The notes beneath the pieces are model-generated. The model was given only the letters and a program-made list of their open reading frames with translations, did no database searches and had not been told where the DNA came from. A stretch of DNA of 64,000 nt, taken from positions 33,487,929-33,551,928 of the forward strand of contig CM019220.1 in the NCBI GenBank assembly GCA_009741485.1, given 5' to 3'. Below are positions 28,314-39,831 of this stretch, piece after piece. Source of the DNA: Malurus cyaneus samueli (lineage: Eukaryota > Chordata > Aves > Passeriformes > Maluridae). Every line of letters begins with the position of its first letter. The first letter of the stretch is position 1. Both the position numbers and the translations under genes were made by a program.

Positions 28314-28633
28314 TTAGAAATCAGAAGTTAATAAAGAGCTTGTCTTGACTAGACAAGACCTGGTCTTCCACAAGGTTTGCTGTATCTGGAGATCTTCTGG
28401 GGACATGCATCTTTCCCTCACACTTTTTAGGAACTGTGCCCAGAGACTGAGAGTTTCAGACCCCCTCGCCATCCCTTGGTCAAGAGCAGCATCACCTGAC
28501 AGGGATCCCAACTGCATCGCTTCACCACCATCCAGCATCATATTGTCACCTGCAGTGTCCCAGACGCGGACCAGCCAGCCCAATATCCATTCATTAGGCT
28601 CTCATCTGTAATCTGTCCTTAGGCCACGAATGT
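28314..28633 (-). pseudogene. ERV gag remnant, capsid N-terminal block
   Basis: The gag-like sequence resumes on the - strand with PENIRGLRTDY, an in-frame stop, then GWLVRVWD and LGSLSGDAALDQG, ending in the pattern SLWAQFLKSVRERC. This order matches the start of the capsid region in avian ERV gag proteins as I know them. After about 28400 the resemblance fades and the frame ends at 28314, marking the truncation point. The major homology region and the zinc knuckles are absent. Confidence 0.72.
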
Positions 28634-28642
28634 TTTCTGGGG

Positions 28643-28966
28643 TCAGAGACTCTCAAGAATGATTTCTGGTTCAGATTCCCCTGCTCGTTGTGAGGTTCCT
28701 GGCTGCCCATCATCATCCACTGGGCGAATGGATTTGGTTTTGTGTTTCCTTCTCTGTACAGGGGCAACTGCTAATGGCTTAGGCTCCCTGTCTGGTTCAG
28801 CTGCAGCCTGAGTGACTGGGGTATCTGCTGACTTGTCTGTTGGTCCCTCTGGCTCTGTTTCCTGCCCTACAGCATTGAGCAGTGTGCAATAAACATTAGC
28901 CAGGACCCAGCGTATTGCAATGAGCTTCTTTTCCTTAGAGTTCTCACTGCACTTCTCTTTCCCCAC
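28643..28966 (-). pseudogene. ERV gag remnant, proline/charged linker block
   Basis: This 107-codon open block on the - strand is in a different frame from its neighbours on both sides. It contains RWVLANVYCTLLNAV, then a long hydrophilic region with VAPVQRRKHKTKS and RPVDDDGQPGTS, typical of the disordered region between matrix and capsid in avian ERV gag sequences. It ends at a stop around 28643, after which gag-like sequence resumes in another frame. The product is certainly non-functional. Confidence 0.7.
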
Positions 28967-29007
28967 TTCAGCTGGGTTCTGAATTTTTTCAGGTGGGAAG
29001 TTAAAAA

Positions 29008-29427
29008 TTATGGTTCAGAAAATTCTTTCTGTATTTGGCCTATATTCTCCCGTATCCCACACCACTCAGACTTTTCCACACCTGGGTTAGGTGTCTGGGT
29101 AGCCCCTCTGTAAAACTCAGCCCTCATTCTAGACATACTGCAGACCATATAGAGCATTCTTACCAGATAAAATACCAGTAAAGAGGCCTCTTTAACATCT
29201 AGGGGATGTGCAACATTCTCAAAAGGTGATGTGTCAGATTTGAAAGGGAAAAAGGAGATGAAGGGCTGGGAAACATCATCCCCTACTTTTCCTCCAGCAG
29301 ACTGGCTGTAGTTACTAATAAAACCCCAAAACAGGTTACTAAGACTAGGATGGAGAAACACCAGAGCATACCAATTTTCAAAAGCTCCCAGTACCTCTCT
29401 TAAACTTTTATAAATCATTACTACCAC
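29008..29427 (-). pseudogene. ERV gag remnant, N-terminal block
   Basis: This 139-codon open block on the - strand starts about 190 bp after the PBS-like site, which is where gag is expected. It is rich in aromatic residues early (for example ENWYALVFLHPSL) and ends in EFSEP. I do not recognise a catalytic motif. The call rests on its position between the PBS and the next gag-like block and on the general character of matrix-region sequence. The following block continues in another frame, so the reading frame is broken at about 29000. Confidence 0.55.
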
Positions 29428-29614
29428 ATCTATAAATATAGCAACTCTATTGCTGTATTTATTGATTCGTGTCCCTGATCTGCCTGTGGATAGGCAAACA
29501 AGCCTAGAGACCAGAATGATATTACTTCACACAGCATGGTGACTCTTAACTGTACCCTAATACCAACAGTTTAAAACCAGAATGCAATTATTATAATTTT
29601 TCTCTTCACTTTCT

Positions 29615-29632
29615 CAAGCCAAATGGGTGCCA
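29615..29632 (-). other. Primer-binding-site-like sequence
   Basis: On the - strand, TGGCACCCATTTGGCTTG starts 5 bases after the LTR terminus. A TGG start directly after an LTR CA end is the expected layout of a retroviral PBS. I cannot name the matching tRNA with confidence because the copy is decayed. Confidence 0.55.
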
Positions 29633-29636
29633 AATT

Positions 29637-30120
29637 TGTCTAGGTTTGAGACAATCGTTTCAGAGAGAAACGTTACAGGATAAGTGTTTCCTCAGAAGTG
29701 AAAAATTTGATAATTTTTCCCGTCAATATGAAACAGATGTTTGGGCGAAAGTGAAGCGTAGTTTATTAACAAAACAAGGTGTGTGCAGGACACAGAAAAA
29801 AATGGGGTAACTGTTGGATATTTAAAATTCCAGGAACGCATGCCATCCGCTCCCCTCACAGCCACTCAGCACATGGTGAAGGGGAAGATGGCGCGGCTTT
29901 TGTCCTAGGGAAAAAAAAAAAAAAGAAAAGTCCACGTGGCCGCTCGGGCAACAGTGGGAACCTGGTGGTACTCTTCTCCTCACTGTGGATGAAACAGAGG
30001 GCTTGGTGTGCTTTTCTCTCTCGCCAGATTGGCTTCTCCAGAGTCCGGGATTAGATAGAGTAGCGCCCGCAGCTTTTCCCGACAGCCCCTGGCTAATCGG
30101 CGCTTGCCTCCCTGAGGGCA
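29637..30120 (-). repeat. 5' LTR of the - strand endogenous retrovirus
   Basis: On the - strand the segment begins TGCCCTCAGGG at 30120 and ends CCTAGACA at 29637, giving TG...CA termini and about 484 bp. It is richer in CpG than the intron around it. An AATAAA on the - strand lies about 130 bp from its end, and a PBS-like site follows within 5 bases. The 3' boundary is well supported by that PBS. The 5' boundary is a guess from the change in composition and the TG dinucleotide. Confidence 0.65.
29762..29767 (-). promoter_or_regulatory. LTR polyadenylation signal AATAAA
   Basis: The + strand tttatt reads AATAAA on the - strand, in the context GTTAATAAACTACGC, where an LTR R region is expected. 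It could also act as an antisense polyadenylation site inside BMPR2 intron 1. Confidence 0.6.
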
Positions 30121-32891
30121 AAATATGATTGTGATTCTGGAGCTTTATTCCCTTGTAGCTTTAGGTCAAAGAATGTTTGCCAGTTTTTGAATGTTTCAGT
30201 ATATTGTCAGTAGTGTAAGCTTCCCAAGAATGTTTATAGAAAGATTTTTTTGTAATACGTTATAAGAGGAAGACTGTATAGGTTCTAGCTTTCTCCAGAT
30301 TTAAGCTATTGATAAGTTCTCCAGGAAGTGTTTCAGTAATATCTGCACTAGAAATGGCATCCCTGCTAGGTAGAAAAGTGAGTACAATGGCATGTGTTAG
30401 GGGATTACCAAGTAGGAGAACTTTTTTCAGGGGAATGTAAAGCAGACTCTGAAATAAGCGAATTTGCTGTGGGAAGTCTGTTACATTTGAGTTTGGGGCA
30501 TAAATACCACATCATTAGTTTGCTTTACTGTTGCTTTTGCTGCAGAGTTTCCTGTGTTATTCCATGCAAATACTTTACTTTGACAGCCCAGATAAACAAA
30601 AGCCAGACGTTCATACCCAGAAAAAAAAAAATCCCTGAACTCCAGTCTAGGGCAAAGATAAAGAATTCAGGCTTTTTCAGTTCCATGAATATACACTGGC
30701 TGCTGGAAAAGATTATGTGTGACTAAGGCTGTGGTGAATTCTATTCTGACATAATTGCTAAACAGTAACATGAACTTACTTTTTTTTTTCTTTGAATGGA
30801 GACATAGTTATTTAGGAAGTGAAAAAAATATAGAAAATAATTGGAAAAATGCTAGACTTGTTTAAATCCTGTAATTTAGTCATGCTTTCAGATTAAATGT
30901 AGGCTGGAATTTTTCCAGGGGGCCTTGAGAATTTGGACATCCAAAATCCTGTCAAGTCAGTGAAGGTCAGCAACTTTCTTCCCTGTGCTTTTCCAGAAAT
31001 CTGGGCTTAAATGACCTTAGTGTGAGTTGGACTAATTCTTAAATAAAGTGGAAGATATACATTAAAGTTGGCTTGCAGAATACATTTTGTTGAAATTTTT
31101 TATTTTGTTCTACATTGTGAGTCTGTGAGTAGATTCTCTCTGAGCTGATTCAACTATGTGTAAAATCTGTTTGCTCATGGAGTAAAATAAGCAATCATTG
31201 CATCTTGAAAAAAGAAGATGGTGCAAACCAGTCAATGTGATTTGAAGCCATAGGGATGTTTTTTGCCATGTGAATCCTCAAGAAAATCAACTTCTTCAAT
31301 TTTATTGATTTAAAGGGAGCTCTGAGGTTATTTTAAAATAAGACAAGCATTTGGAGTTGAGGGTAATTTTTTTATGCTTTGTTCCCCACTAATGTGTTTA
31401 GATTAGATTCTCCCATAAGTGAGTGTTAAACATGTTCTGTGAATTGACACTTTTATGGTTTTTAATGGTTTAATCATGTTTTATGCTAATTTGCTCCTAC
31501 TTTCAAGTATTTGAGCTTAACAGCTTTTTCAGAAGACTTTCAAAGTGCTTGGACCCTTGTGTTTCCCTGTAGAACATACTGACTGGATTTTATTATAATA
31601 TGAAATGAGAAGTTTTTGAAAATGGCTCTAAGTTGAAGTCTGATGACAAAAATGAGTATTTTAAACCTTTACAAAATGAATGCTAAAATGCCATGACATT
31701 TTACTATTTTTAACAACACCAAGAAACCTGCTGCAGTCTCTTGCTACAGAGACTTTAACTGTTTCTTAAGTGCCAAATTGTGCGATAAAATGTCATCAGT
31801 GCTGTGTAATCTCTGAACTAAGATATTGTTACAGGGTTTTTTAACATACCAGAGAGGTTTTTTCACAGCTATCAGGTGATATGTTCAGGAATTTCATATT
31901 GATCAGGTTGATAACCTTTTCCCACTACCTTTTTTAATGTGTTTTTCTTTTGTTTTTTTAATTCTGTCTTGTTAAAAATAAATGGGAATTTAGCAGAGGG
32001 GGCAAAAGATGGAAGGAAGAAACCTGCTGAACTAGACAGACTTATACAATAAAAACAAGTGTCCTAACTGAAAACAGCTCTAAAACAATGTTAAGGAAAA
32101 TGCTGAATTGCTGTGAGAGGTAGATTCTCTATCTTGTTTAGTTGGATACATTGTGGAGGAGATGTTGTAAGGTGCGGGAAGCTCTGATTAGTGGCTTCCA
32201 AATAAAGGTAGTCAGAGGTCAACTTGTTATGGTGGTAGTTGAGACATCAGGACACTCGGGTTTAATTCTGCAGTTTGTCCTTCTCTGACCCTGGCTGAGT
32301 CAATGATGTATATCCTCATTACAGACTCAGCTCAAATCTGTTCCCATATCAGTTGAAAAATGCCTCATCTTTTTGATGTAAAGCGGTATTAACTGTTCAA
32401 ATTCACCTGCCATTCTTGAATTTTGATGCAAAACACAGGTGTTGCTTGCTTTCTTGCCACCACATCTTGTTCTCTTACTACATGGATAAAATTTGCCATC
32501 TGTGGTGGTGTCTGCTTCAGGTGAGGTTTGCACAGCAATGTGGTGTGGTGGTCCTCAGAAACATTTAGAAAGTTGTAGAAATAAGGCAGTGACGCGGTTT
32601 ATTGGCAGCAATCTGAGGTATTTTTTCATAAAGTCTGACAGCATTTGGGAACTACATAATTTGTCAGCTGCTAGCAATAAATCTCTGCCACCCTGGTTCT
32701 TTGCTGCCTGGCTTCTCTTGCTAAAGCTGGGTTCTTCTAAGGTAACACTTCCTTTGAGAGTAAATTTGGTAAGAGGAGAGCAAGGCCTTCAGTACAGAAT
32801 TTGAATTGACTACTCACTTTTTGGCCCCTCCATACCTCTCTATTTACATTCATTCCATTAATGAAATTCCTGGGCTGAAGTATATAATACC

Positions 32892-32915
32892 CCCCCTTGT
32901 AAGGCTACAAGGGGG
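32892..32915. repeat. Perfect 10-bp inverted repeat, GC-capped
   Basis: The arms cccccttgta and tacaaggggg surround a 4-nt loop (aggc). It is a stable stem in an otherwise unremarkable region, with no T-run after it. Confidence 0.7.
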
Positions 32916-34918
32916 TGTGTGTTGGTAGCCAGGTGCCAGCCAGGCTGTGCCAGAGGCCCAGAGGAGGCTGATACAGCTGACACATGATCTGACTCTGTTG
33001 CACTGATTTAGTGCTGCTTCTTCAGAATGAACCAGAAACACCAAAATACCCCAGTAGGGTGGAAGAAAACTCAACAGGAAAAGGCTGGTGTCTCCATTGC
33101 TGCTGCTGTCCTTGATCAGCCTGCAACACTGTGTTAGAAAGTGAGCAAGGAAAGAAAACAGATTTCAAATTTACTTGCTGGCTTGAAGGCTAGATTGAGG
33201 AGAAGAGAAGACTGTATATCCATGTACAGAAAAAAGACACTTGAGTTTTCTAGTCTAATGCTGTTTTGAGGGCAAAGGAGCTTGTAAAGAACATAAGTTA
33301 TTTTGTCATCTGCATGTGCAGTTGATCACTTCAAAATGGGTATCAGTACTAGCATTCATTTTAGTTTTGGCACTAGTTCTCAATCAAAGCCTGGCTCTGT
33401 GTAATTGCCAGCATTTGAAACTGTGATGTTAGTCAGCAAAAGCAGACAAAACCAAAATAATTTTCATCAACGAAGGCTAAGGACATACAGTACTGTGAAC
33501 AGATTATTCCAGATTTTAACACTGAGTATAAACTGTCAAGGGTTTATTGTCAAAATAGATTTTACAGTATATCTTGAGATACATTTTATGTCCTGTAAAA
33601 TAGTTAATGATTGTGATGGTTTTTGTTTTCCCCTTTTTTTTCCCCTTAGGAAGAAAGGAAAATATGTAGATTAACCACAGATGTGAATTTCTGAAGCTTT
33701 TTTTTTTCACTTTCTTGCTTCCCTCCTAGGAGTTCTGCTGTATTCTCTTGTGCAAATTTTCATTATTTCATCTTCATGTCTTTAAATATTAGTCCAGTGG
33801 TTGTATTTTGGAGCCCATCTGATGGACTGACATGGAAGTTTTCTGTAAGCCAACAGGCTGTGCAGCCTGCCCAACCAAACATTCCCTGGCTTTGTGTTGC
33901 ACTGTGCTGCTCCTGATCTCTTGCTCAGAAAGTCTCCAGGCCATTTTGGGTTGCTTTAGACCTTAATGCCCTCATGCCAAATCCTTAGGCAGATAATTTA
34001 TTTGTTTTTTCTGACCAGTCAGTTCAGATCCCTGCTGTGCAGTTGGTCAAACATGTTACAAAGCAGAATATTGGAAGTGTAAATTCACGGAAGATTGCCA
34101 GCAGTTTAGCATTTTTTCCTCCCAGTCTAAGTTGGTATTAAGAGTGGTCTGTCTGGAGAAGCATGACTTCCTTCAAAAGACATCTGCTTATGATATATTT
34201 TAATATAAGTGGATACACATTTAGAAATATTTGTGATTCAAGCCTCTGAGGAGAAAAAGATTTTTTAAAAAGCAGCATTAAGAGTTTTAGGTAAGTGATG
34301 ATTTTAAGATTCTGTTTCTCTGTACATCACACCAGAATTCAGCTATCAGTATTTGAGAAGATACATTCAGAGAAGCCTCCTGATGTACATCTTCCTTACA
34401 ACAGTTTGCATTATGAAAACACACACTATCTCAAAACTCTGCCTCGAGGGCAATGATGTTTCCCCATATTGTGTAAATAAAAGAACTCCACAGAAAGCTG
34501 ACAGGGCCAAAATAAAACAAGTTTTGCATCTATGGTTGTTCTGATGAAAATCTCAGTAATTGAAAGGACAAGTTACAGAAAAAACGCCAGTCTTTGAAAA
34601 CAAATCTGTTGCAGCCTAGTGAGATATTCAGTTGAATGTGTGGTGGCCTGTATTTAAAGAAATACCATTACAGGCAAACAAAAGTTTGGAAAACTTTTTC
34701 TTTTTTTCACCTTTTTTTTCAAGTCTTCACCTATATGAACTTGAAGGCAGTTGGTGTAAATACGAACAAGGTTCCCCTGTGTGTGGTCTGTGATGCCAGC
34801 AGGTCTGTTCTTGTAGATTGTGTGCAGGTTTGTCTTCTGACTGTTATCTCAAATTCTTTTATTTGTGACTGTTGAGCCACAAAATGTTTTGCCTGCATTA
34901 ATCATAAAGTGGCAAATG

Positions 34919-34940
34919 TTTTATTTATTTATTTATTTAT
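34919..34940. repeat. (TTTA)5 microsatellite
   Basis: Five uninterrupted TTTA units, preceded by TTTT-type sequence. A length-polymorphic locus is likely. Confidence 0.85.
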
Positions 34941-35350
34941 CTTTAATCCTAACAATTAGAGCATGGAGTAGCATTTGAGTAAGGGTTGAGTCTTTTATTT
35001 CTTTCCTCTTCATTTTGCACTTGATGTGAATTCTATGTACTGCATTGAATGGATGCAAGGTCAGGAAGCATCAGTTAAGTACTAATGGAACTGACTTCCG
35101 ATGCTATTAGTGAAAACATGACTCATGTTCTAAGGATTTTCAGTTGGATTCCTGTAACTTTTGGTATTTCTCTTTCATTGTTTTCAGTAGTTGTTTTCCT
35201 AGAACACACTGTGACCGTGAAAGAATTGCTGTATTAAAAACAATAGGGACATGCTCGTTTAAACTCATCCTGGTATGGATGAATTGCGTATTAGTCGCAT
35301 ACAGCATTTCTGACATAGTACATGCACTGGTAAATTCCTTTTGATCTTTG

Positions 35351-35401
35351 CTAAAATATCTTCAGTGGGGGAAAACAAGCAAAAATATCTTCAGTGGGGG
35401 A
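35351..35401. repeat. Tandem duplication, period 29
   Basis: The core aaaatatcttcagtggggga occurs twice, 29 bases apart (starting at 35353 and 35382). The copies are almost identical, so the duplication is young. Confidence 0.88.
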
Positions 35402-37122
35402 AGAAGCGCAAATATTCGAATAGTCTCTCGGTGTTTTTGTAGTGAACAGACAGAACTCACTTATCAGTGTGAATCAGTTCTTTGTTTCTAAACAGCTGGA
35501 AATAGCAGCATGATTACAGGGAGAAAATACTGAAAACATCTATATAGCATTTTTTTCTATGTTAACATTCAGGGGTTTTTTTTGCTGACAGTAGAACTCT
35601 TAATTCTAAGATGGTAAATCACATAAAAATGTCAGCCATGTGCCAAAAGGAAATTACTGAAGCCCTGATCCTCTTTCTTGAGGCTGCAGAGCGGTATGGG
35701 GATGAGCTCCATGCCTCCAGAGTGCTGCAACATAAGCATGAGCCACAGGATGGACTTGGGAAAGCAGGGATTATTCCCAGTTCCTTTGTGATTTCAGGGA
35801 AGTAAGTTAATGTAGTCTATTTATCCTCTTGGAATATGACAATAGGTTTTCACAATCTGATTTAAGTCTGTGGTGATCAGACTCACTGGTGAGGGCAGCC
35901 AAGCAGGAAGGCTGAGAACATTTACTGTTTCTTAGATGACTGTTTGGAGCACCCATATTCAATTCCAGTGCCACTCATATTCATTTCTGAAACTGGATAT
36001 AAAAGTGTGTTTTTGTATAGAGATGTAAAATGGGCTGGAGAGCAACAGAACTGATTTTGAGGTTTGAGTTTTTTTCTGGTTTGTGATAGGTAATTGAAGA
36101 GCTTGCCATGCTCTTGGTGGTTTTTCCCTTGATAGAACTTCTGGGAACGGTGCCTTCCCCTCTTGCTTTTGTTACAAATCTGTACAGGATGAGAGAACAG
36201 ATGCTTGAGTTCATTTCATTATTTCTGTTGAATTCTCTTGATGTAGTTTGTCTGGTTCACAAATACAAGAGGAATGAAAAATTGACATTTCATTATAAAT
36301 CCTTTGTAATTTGTTAAGTTTTACTTTTTGTGCTCTTCAGTGTCAGCCTATCTGTTGCTTCTACAGTTGTCTGAAGTAGCAAATTTTTGAGTGATGTGTG
36401 ACATTTAGGCATTCAGTTGTCATTTACTTGTTTCAAAATTTCTTATTATCTCTCATTAAAGGGTTAATTAGAAAAGACCTAAATGTGTAATCATATCTAT
36501 GTGATGAACAAACAGAGTTTTCTCTGAAATTTGCCTTATAAAAGTAAATTTGATGTTTTGGAGGATGACTTCAGCACACAACAGATGCTGCCTCTTAGTT
36601 TGGTGCTAGGTCTTGGTTGTGTTTGTATGCTGGGACATTTCAGGCCTGGGCAGAAACACTGCATATCTTCACAGATCTGTGAATGGCTTCTGCATTTTGC
36701 TGATTTTGCTCATTTTGCTGGTTCATCTTGGGTCTGTGAAATCTGTAAGGAAAGGAGCAGTGTACAGCGCACTGCTCATGGATCTGTAATATCTGGTGAG
36801 CACACGTGTGTGCAGGGACTTGGCCCTTCATGTTTCTAGCAGGTAGCAGATTAACTAGATGTAGCAAATAGAGCAGTTTGGGAACCTCAGTCTTCACAGA
36901 ATAAGTTATTTGTTTTAATTGCTCTTCTTGTTTAATGAAGATCTTAACATTAAGGCGTTTCCTTGCATTTGGAACTATTTGAACGGAAGACAAACAGGAC
37001 AATCCAGTAGTTCTTGTCTTACCCTACCATCTCGCCTGCCTCATAGACAGAAAAGATTAAGGAGTTTAGCTGAGGAAGTTTTTCTGTCTGGTTGCTGCAC
37101 ATTGAGTACTTGGAGACATGTA

Positions 37123-37270
37123 AGAATTGCAGAATGGTTGAGGATGAGAGGGACCTCTGAAGGTTATCTTGTCCACCCGCTTGCTCATGCAGGGTGACCT
37201 AGAGCCAGCTGCCTGGGACCATATCCACAGGGTTTTCAACTATCTCCAAGGATGGTGTAGTAGCTTTGGA
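37123..37270 (-). mobile_element. CR1-type LINE, 3'-end fragment
   Basis: The + strand shows the antisense of a CR1 tail: agaatggttgaggatgag, gggacctctgaaggttatct, tgctcatgcagggtgaccta, gggaccatatccacaggg and atctccaaggatgg in the canonical order. The match weakens after about 37270, so the copy is 5'-truncated. It is moderately diverged and non-coding. Confidence 0.87.
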
Positions 37271-39489
37271 ATTGTTTCCAGCTAAGCTGCTACGAGAGTG
37301 TTGGTGGCTGCCCTCAAACGTTGCAGGTACACAGCTCCCAAGGTACAGGAAGATGAGTTTCAGCTCTGAATGCACCTTGCATACTTGTTGGCTGCCATGA
37401 TGACTAAAAGCTGACAAAAAAAGTCATCCATGTGTAAATCTGAATGAGCAATGGTATTTTACCTTGAAGAATAAGATTTCTATTGAAATCAACTTTTAAA
37501 GAGGCACTCTAGCACTTTTGTGAGGCTTGTGTGATAGTATTTTGTAGAACTTCTTTTGGGCTAGGTGTAAGGCATACAGCATACTCATCTAGGCTAGAGG
37601 CTGCTTTCAAGACTTGACCTAGAAGTAGTCCAGTGTTAAGTTTTTAAACCTGCTTAGTTTCCACTGCCTGGGAGGAGGAAATCCCAGAGCATGAATGTAC
37701 CCAAGTCATGCATAGTAACTGAAGCAACTCCTCTATTCTGCTGTATTTCAAGATGGTTCCTGTACATCTGAATGCCCTACCCAATTTTCTTCAGCATTAC
37801 AGCTTCAGCAATGAACATACAGAGGCCATAGAGAAAAATAAAGTAGCTTTATTCCATGTCCCCTGTTCTCCAGACGTTCCATGCCATCAGGGAAGGGGCA
37901 AGGGTTAGCAGAGTATTGCACTGGGTACTGCTCCCACAGGGGCTGTGCTTCTCCAAGTTATAATTGAAGCAGGAATGTGCAGTGATCAGCATGAAAACTG
38001 TAGTTGTTGGATGAATAACCTTTATTTTTTTGTTGGAAAAGCTTTCCACTGAGATAATCTGATATTAAATTATGCCAAGTTAACTTGTATTTTTATTACT
38101 TTGCAAGAGAACCGATAAAGATAGACACTCAGGTTGCTCACTCTGTGTGTTGTATTTTCTCATGCTTGTCCCATCCTCCCTTCTGCCAGTATTCCTACAG
38201 GGCAAAACAGTCTTTTAAAATCAAAAGCGTTTTGTAGTTTCTTTTATTTTCTGTAGTACATATATGGTTGGACAGCGTCTAGCGTGACTGTTAACAGCTT
38301 TTCTTTTTTGTACGTATCTTCTTATATTCTTACTTCTCAATCTTGATCCTAAGAGTTTTATAGAAAGATTAAGAGACCTGAAATGTAAGCAGTTAAAGCA
38401 GTCTCTGGAGCACAAACATGATACATGTAATTTTTTTTCTAAGTCCAAGACAAACCCAAAAGGTTTGGTTTGTTTTGGTGTTTTTTCTTCTTCCATTAGT
38501 TCATAGATTAAAAGGTTGGGGTTTTTTTTTCTAACATATTGAGGTATTATTAAAATGGAGTTCTCTGGATTTACTTTTTTTTTTTAATAAGGAAACCAGA
38601 TTTGTGTGGCTGTTTCATAAATTCTATTACTTTAAATTAATTTTTCACAATGAAAGCAAGTTATGAAAGGGCTTATCTTGCAGCAATTTGAGCATTTTGT
38701 AAACAGCCTGATCTTGGCCACCTGTAGCCCCACTCAGCTATCATGTGCAACAGGTTTTAAAACCTTTTTACTGTCCCTTGGAGCAGATAGGTCTTATTTC
38801 AGAATAAGGCTGTATACTTCTGTCCCATTCTGTCTTGAAAACTGTAATTCTGCAATAGTTTTTTCTTCTTGGAATTTTCAAAAGGTTAGTCAGAGCCAGT
38901 TCCCTTATGGCAGAGGTCCTGTCCTTTCAGACGTCGTTTCTTGGCCAGTGCCGTGTCGTGGAGCAGAGAATGCAGGACAGATGCTTCACGCCTGGCATAC
39001 TCAGCTGTTCTGAGAATAAAACTACAGCGTGCAACTGGCAAGTTCTGCTGGAGGCAGCATGTGCTGGCTGTTAACGTGACCTTTTTGCACTCAGTAACTC
39101 GACTAGCTCTGCTCACAGAGATTTAAGAAAAAAAAAATTGGATATAAAATTTAGGCAACTGACTTTCTGAATATCGAATAAGTCACTGCTTCATAGTAAA
39201 TGTATTTATCACTGCAAAACTGATGTTGCAGGTGTAAAGTGTTAATAATGAACTGACCGGAGTTCGAAGAGGTGGGTGAGCAGTGTGGACTGCCAGCCCG
39301 GTTCTCAGAGTGAGTGGAGCTGTAAATGATTGAATTATACTGGCTTAAGAAGTTCCTGTCTCCTCAGCTGAGAATTTTACCCCCACTGAGCCAACACACA
39401 GCTCAACTGATCACACATGCCCCACCAGACCAATAGAAAAACGAGTTAAGTTGTGCTATTTTAGTTACTGCTGCCACAGAATAAGCTGA
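37271..39489 (+). other. BMPR2 intron 1, fourth part; no gene seen
   Basis: AT-rich intron between the second CR1 fragment and the GC-rich LTR. Apart from the CpG patch at 38920-39120, I see no repeat element or exon. Confidence 0.65.
38920..39120. other. CpG-enriched patch with open antisense frame
   Basis: About 200 bp with several CpGs (gacgtcg, gtgccgtgtcgtgg, cacgcc, aacgtgacc, actcgac) amid CpG-poor intron. A 76-codon - strand frame (38886-39116) contains a basic stretch, LAKKRRLKGQDL. The + strand has gaataaaactacagcg, reminiscent of an LTR R region. I cannot identify it. It may be an old LTR fragment, a regulatory element or, less likely, an antisense exon. Confidence 0.3.
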
Positions 39490-39638
39490 TGTCTCAGTTT
39501 GAAAGACAGGTATTTGCCAATGAAGGCAGGGACCCCCCCTTGGAGTGGTGGATATGACCCCCCTTCCCTCCAAATTATTACAGCTTTGAAAATCAGGGGC
39601 TTTCAGGCAAGAATATGGGGAAAAGGGAATAACAAGTT

Positions 39639-39644
39639 TTTAAT
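39639..39644 (-). promoter_or_regulatory. LTR polyadenylation signal variant ATTAAA
   Basis: The + strand tttaat reads ATTAAA on the - strand, about 150 bp before the LTR end. That is the expected position of an R/U5 polyadenylation signal. Confidence 0.45.
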
Positions 39645-39764
39645 AAATGTATAACAAGGTAAAAAAGAACAACACGATAGCAACAACCAACCCAGCCCAA
39701 ACCCATTGACAGCCTCACACAGATATACACCCACCCTCCCCTTTGGTGCAGTTCAGTCCCAGCC

Positions 39765-39831
39765 GCAGGGGCGCTGTTGGCTCCGGCCGGGCAGGGCGGT
39801 GCATGGTTCCCGGTGGCTGCAGGGGCGCTGT
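39765..39831. repeat. Internal direct repeat in the GC-rich part of the LTR
   Basis: The 13-mer gcaggggcgctgt occurs at 39765 and 39819, 54 bases apart, each followed by gg and a GC-rich tract. Repeated motifs in an LTR U3 region often mark transcription factor sites, but this is only a positional inference. Confidence 0.6.

Larger units (their letters stand above)
28340..30120 (-). mobile_element. Endogenous retrovirus, 3'-truncated (5' LTR, leader, broken gag)
   Basis: Reading on the - strand from 30120 there is an LTR-like segment, a PBS-like site, a leader and then three gag-like open blocks in different frames. After about 28340 the similarity stops. I see no pol, env or 3' LTR, so this is the 5' part of a provirus with the rest deleted. 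The gag composition and the LTR ending resemble gag-bearing ERV families common in songbird genomes. The family name is not assigned. Frame changes and stops show it is non-functional. Its orientation is opposite to BMPR2, as is usual for intronic LTR elements that persist. Confidence 0.8.
30121..37122 (+). other. BMPR2 intron 1, third part; no gene seen
   Basis: Mostly plain AT-rich intron. It holds a perfect hairpin (32892-32915), a (TTTA)5 tract (34919-34940) and a 29-bp-period duplication (35351-35401). Open frames are short and show no domain signatures. A 64-codon + strand frame at 35611-35805 ends close to a possible donor (ggaagtaagtt), but it has no recognisable homology, so I do not call an exon. 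Confidence 0.65.

Noticed and set aside
28340..28370. Inverted repeat gtcttg...caagac as an element terminus
   Set aside because: Only six paired bases, expected many times by chance. The retroviral similarity simply fades here.
29779..30121. Open frames of 91 and 99 codons on both strands next to the gag remnant
   Set aside because: Both fall inside the LTR, which is non-coding. The frames are composition effects.
35611..35805. Possible exon with a following gtaagtt donor
   Set aside because: A 64-codon frame with no recognisable homology and no convincing acceptor with phase match to BMPR2. One donor-like sequence is expected often by chance.
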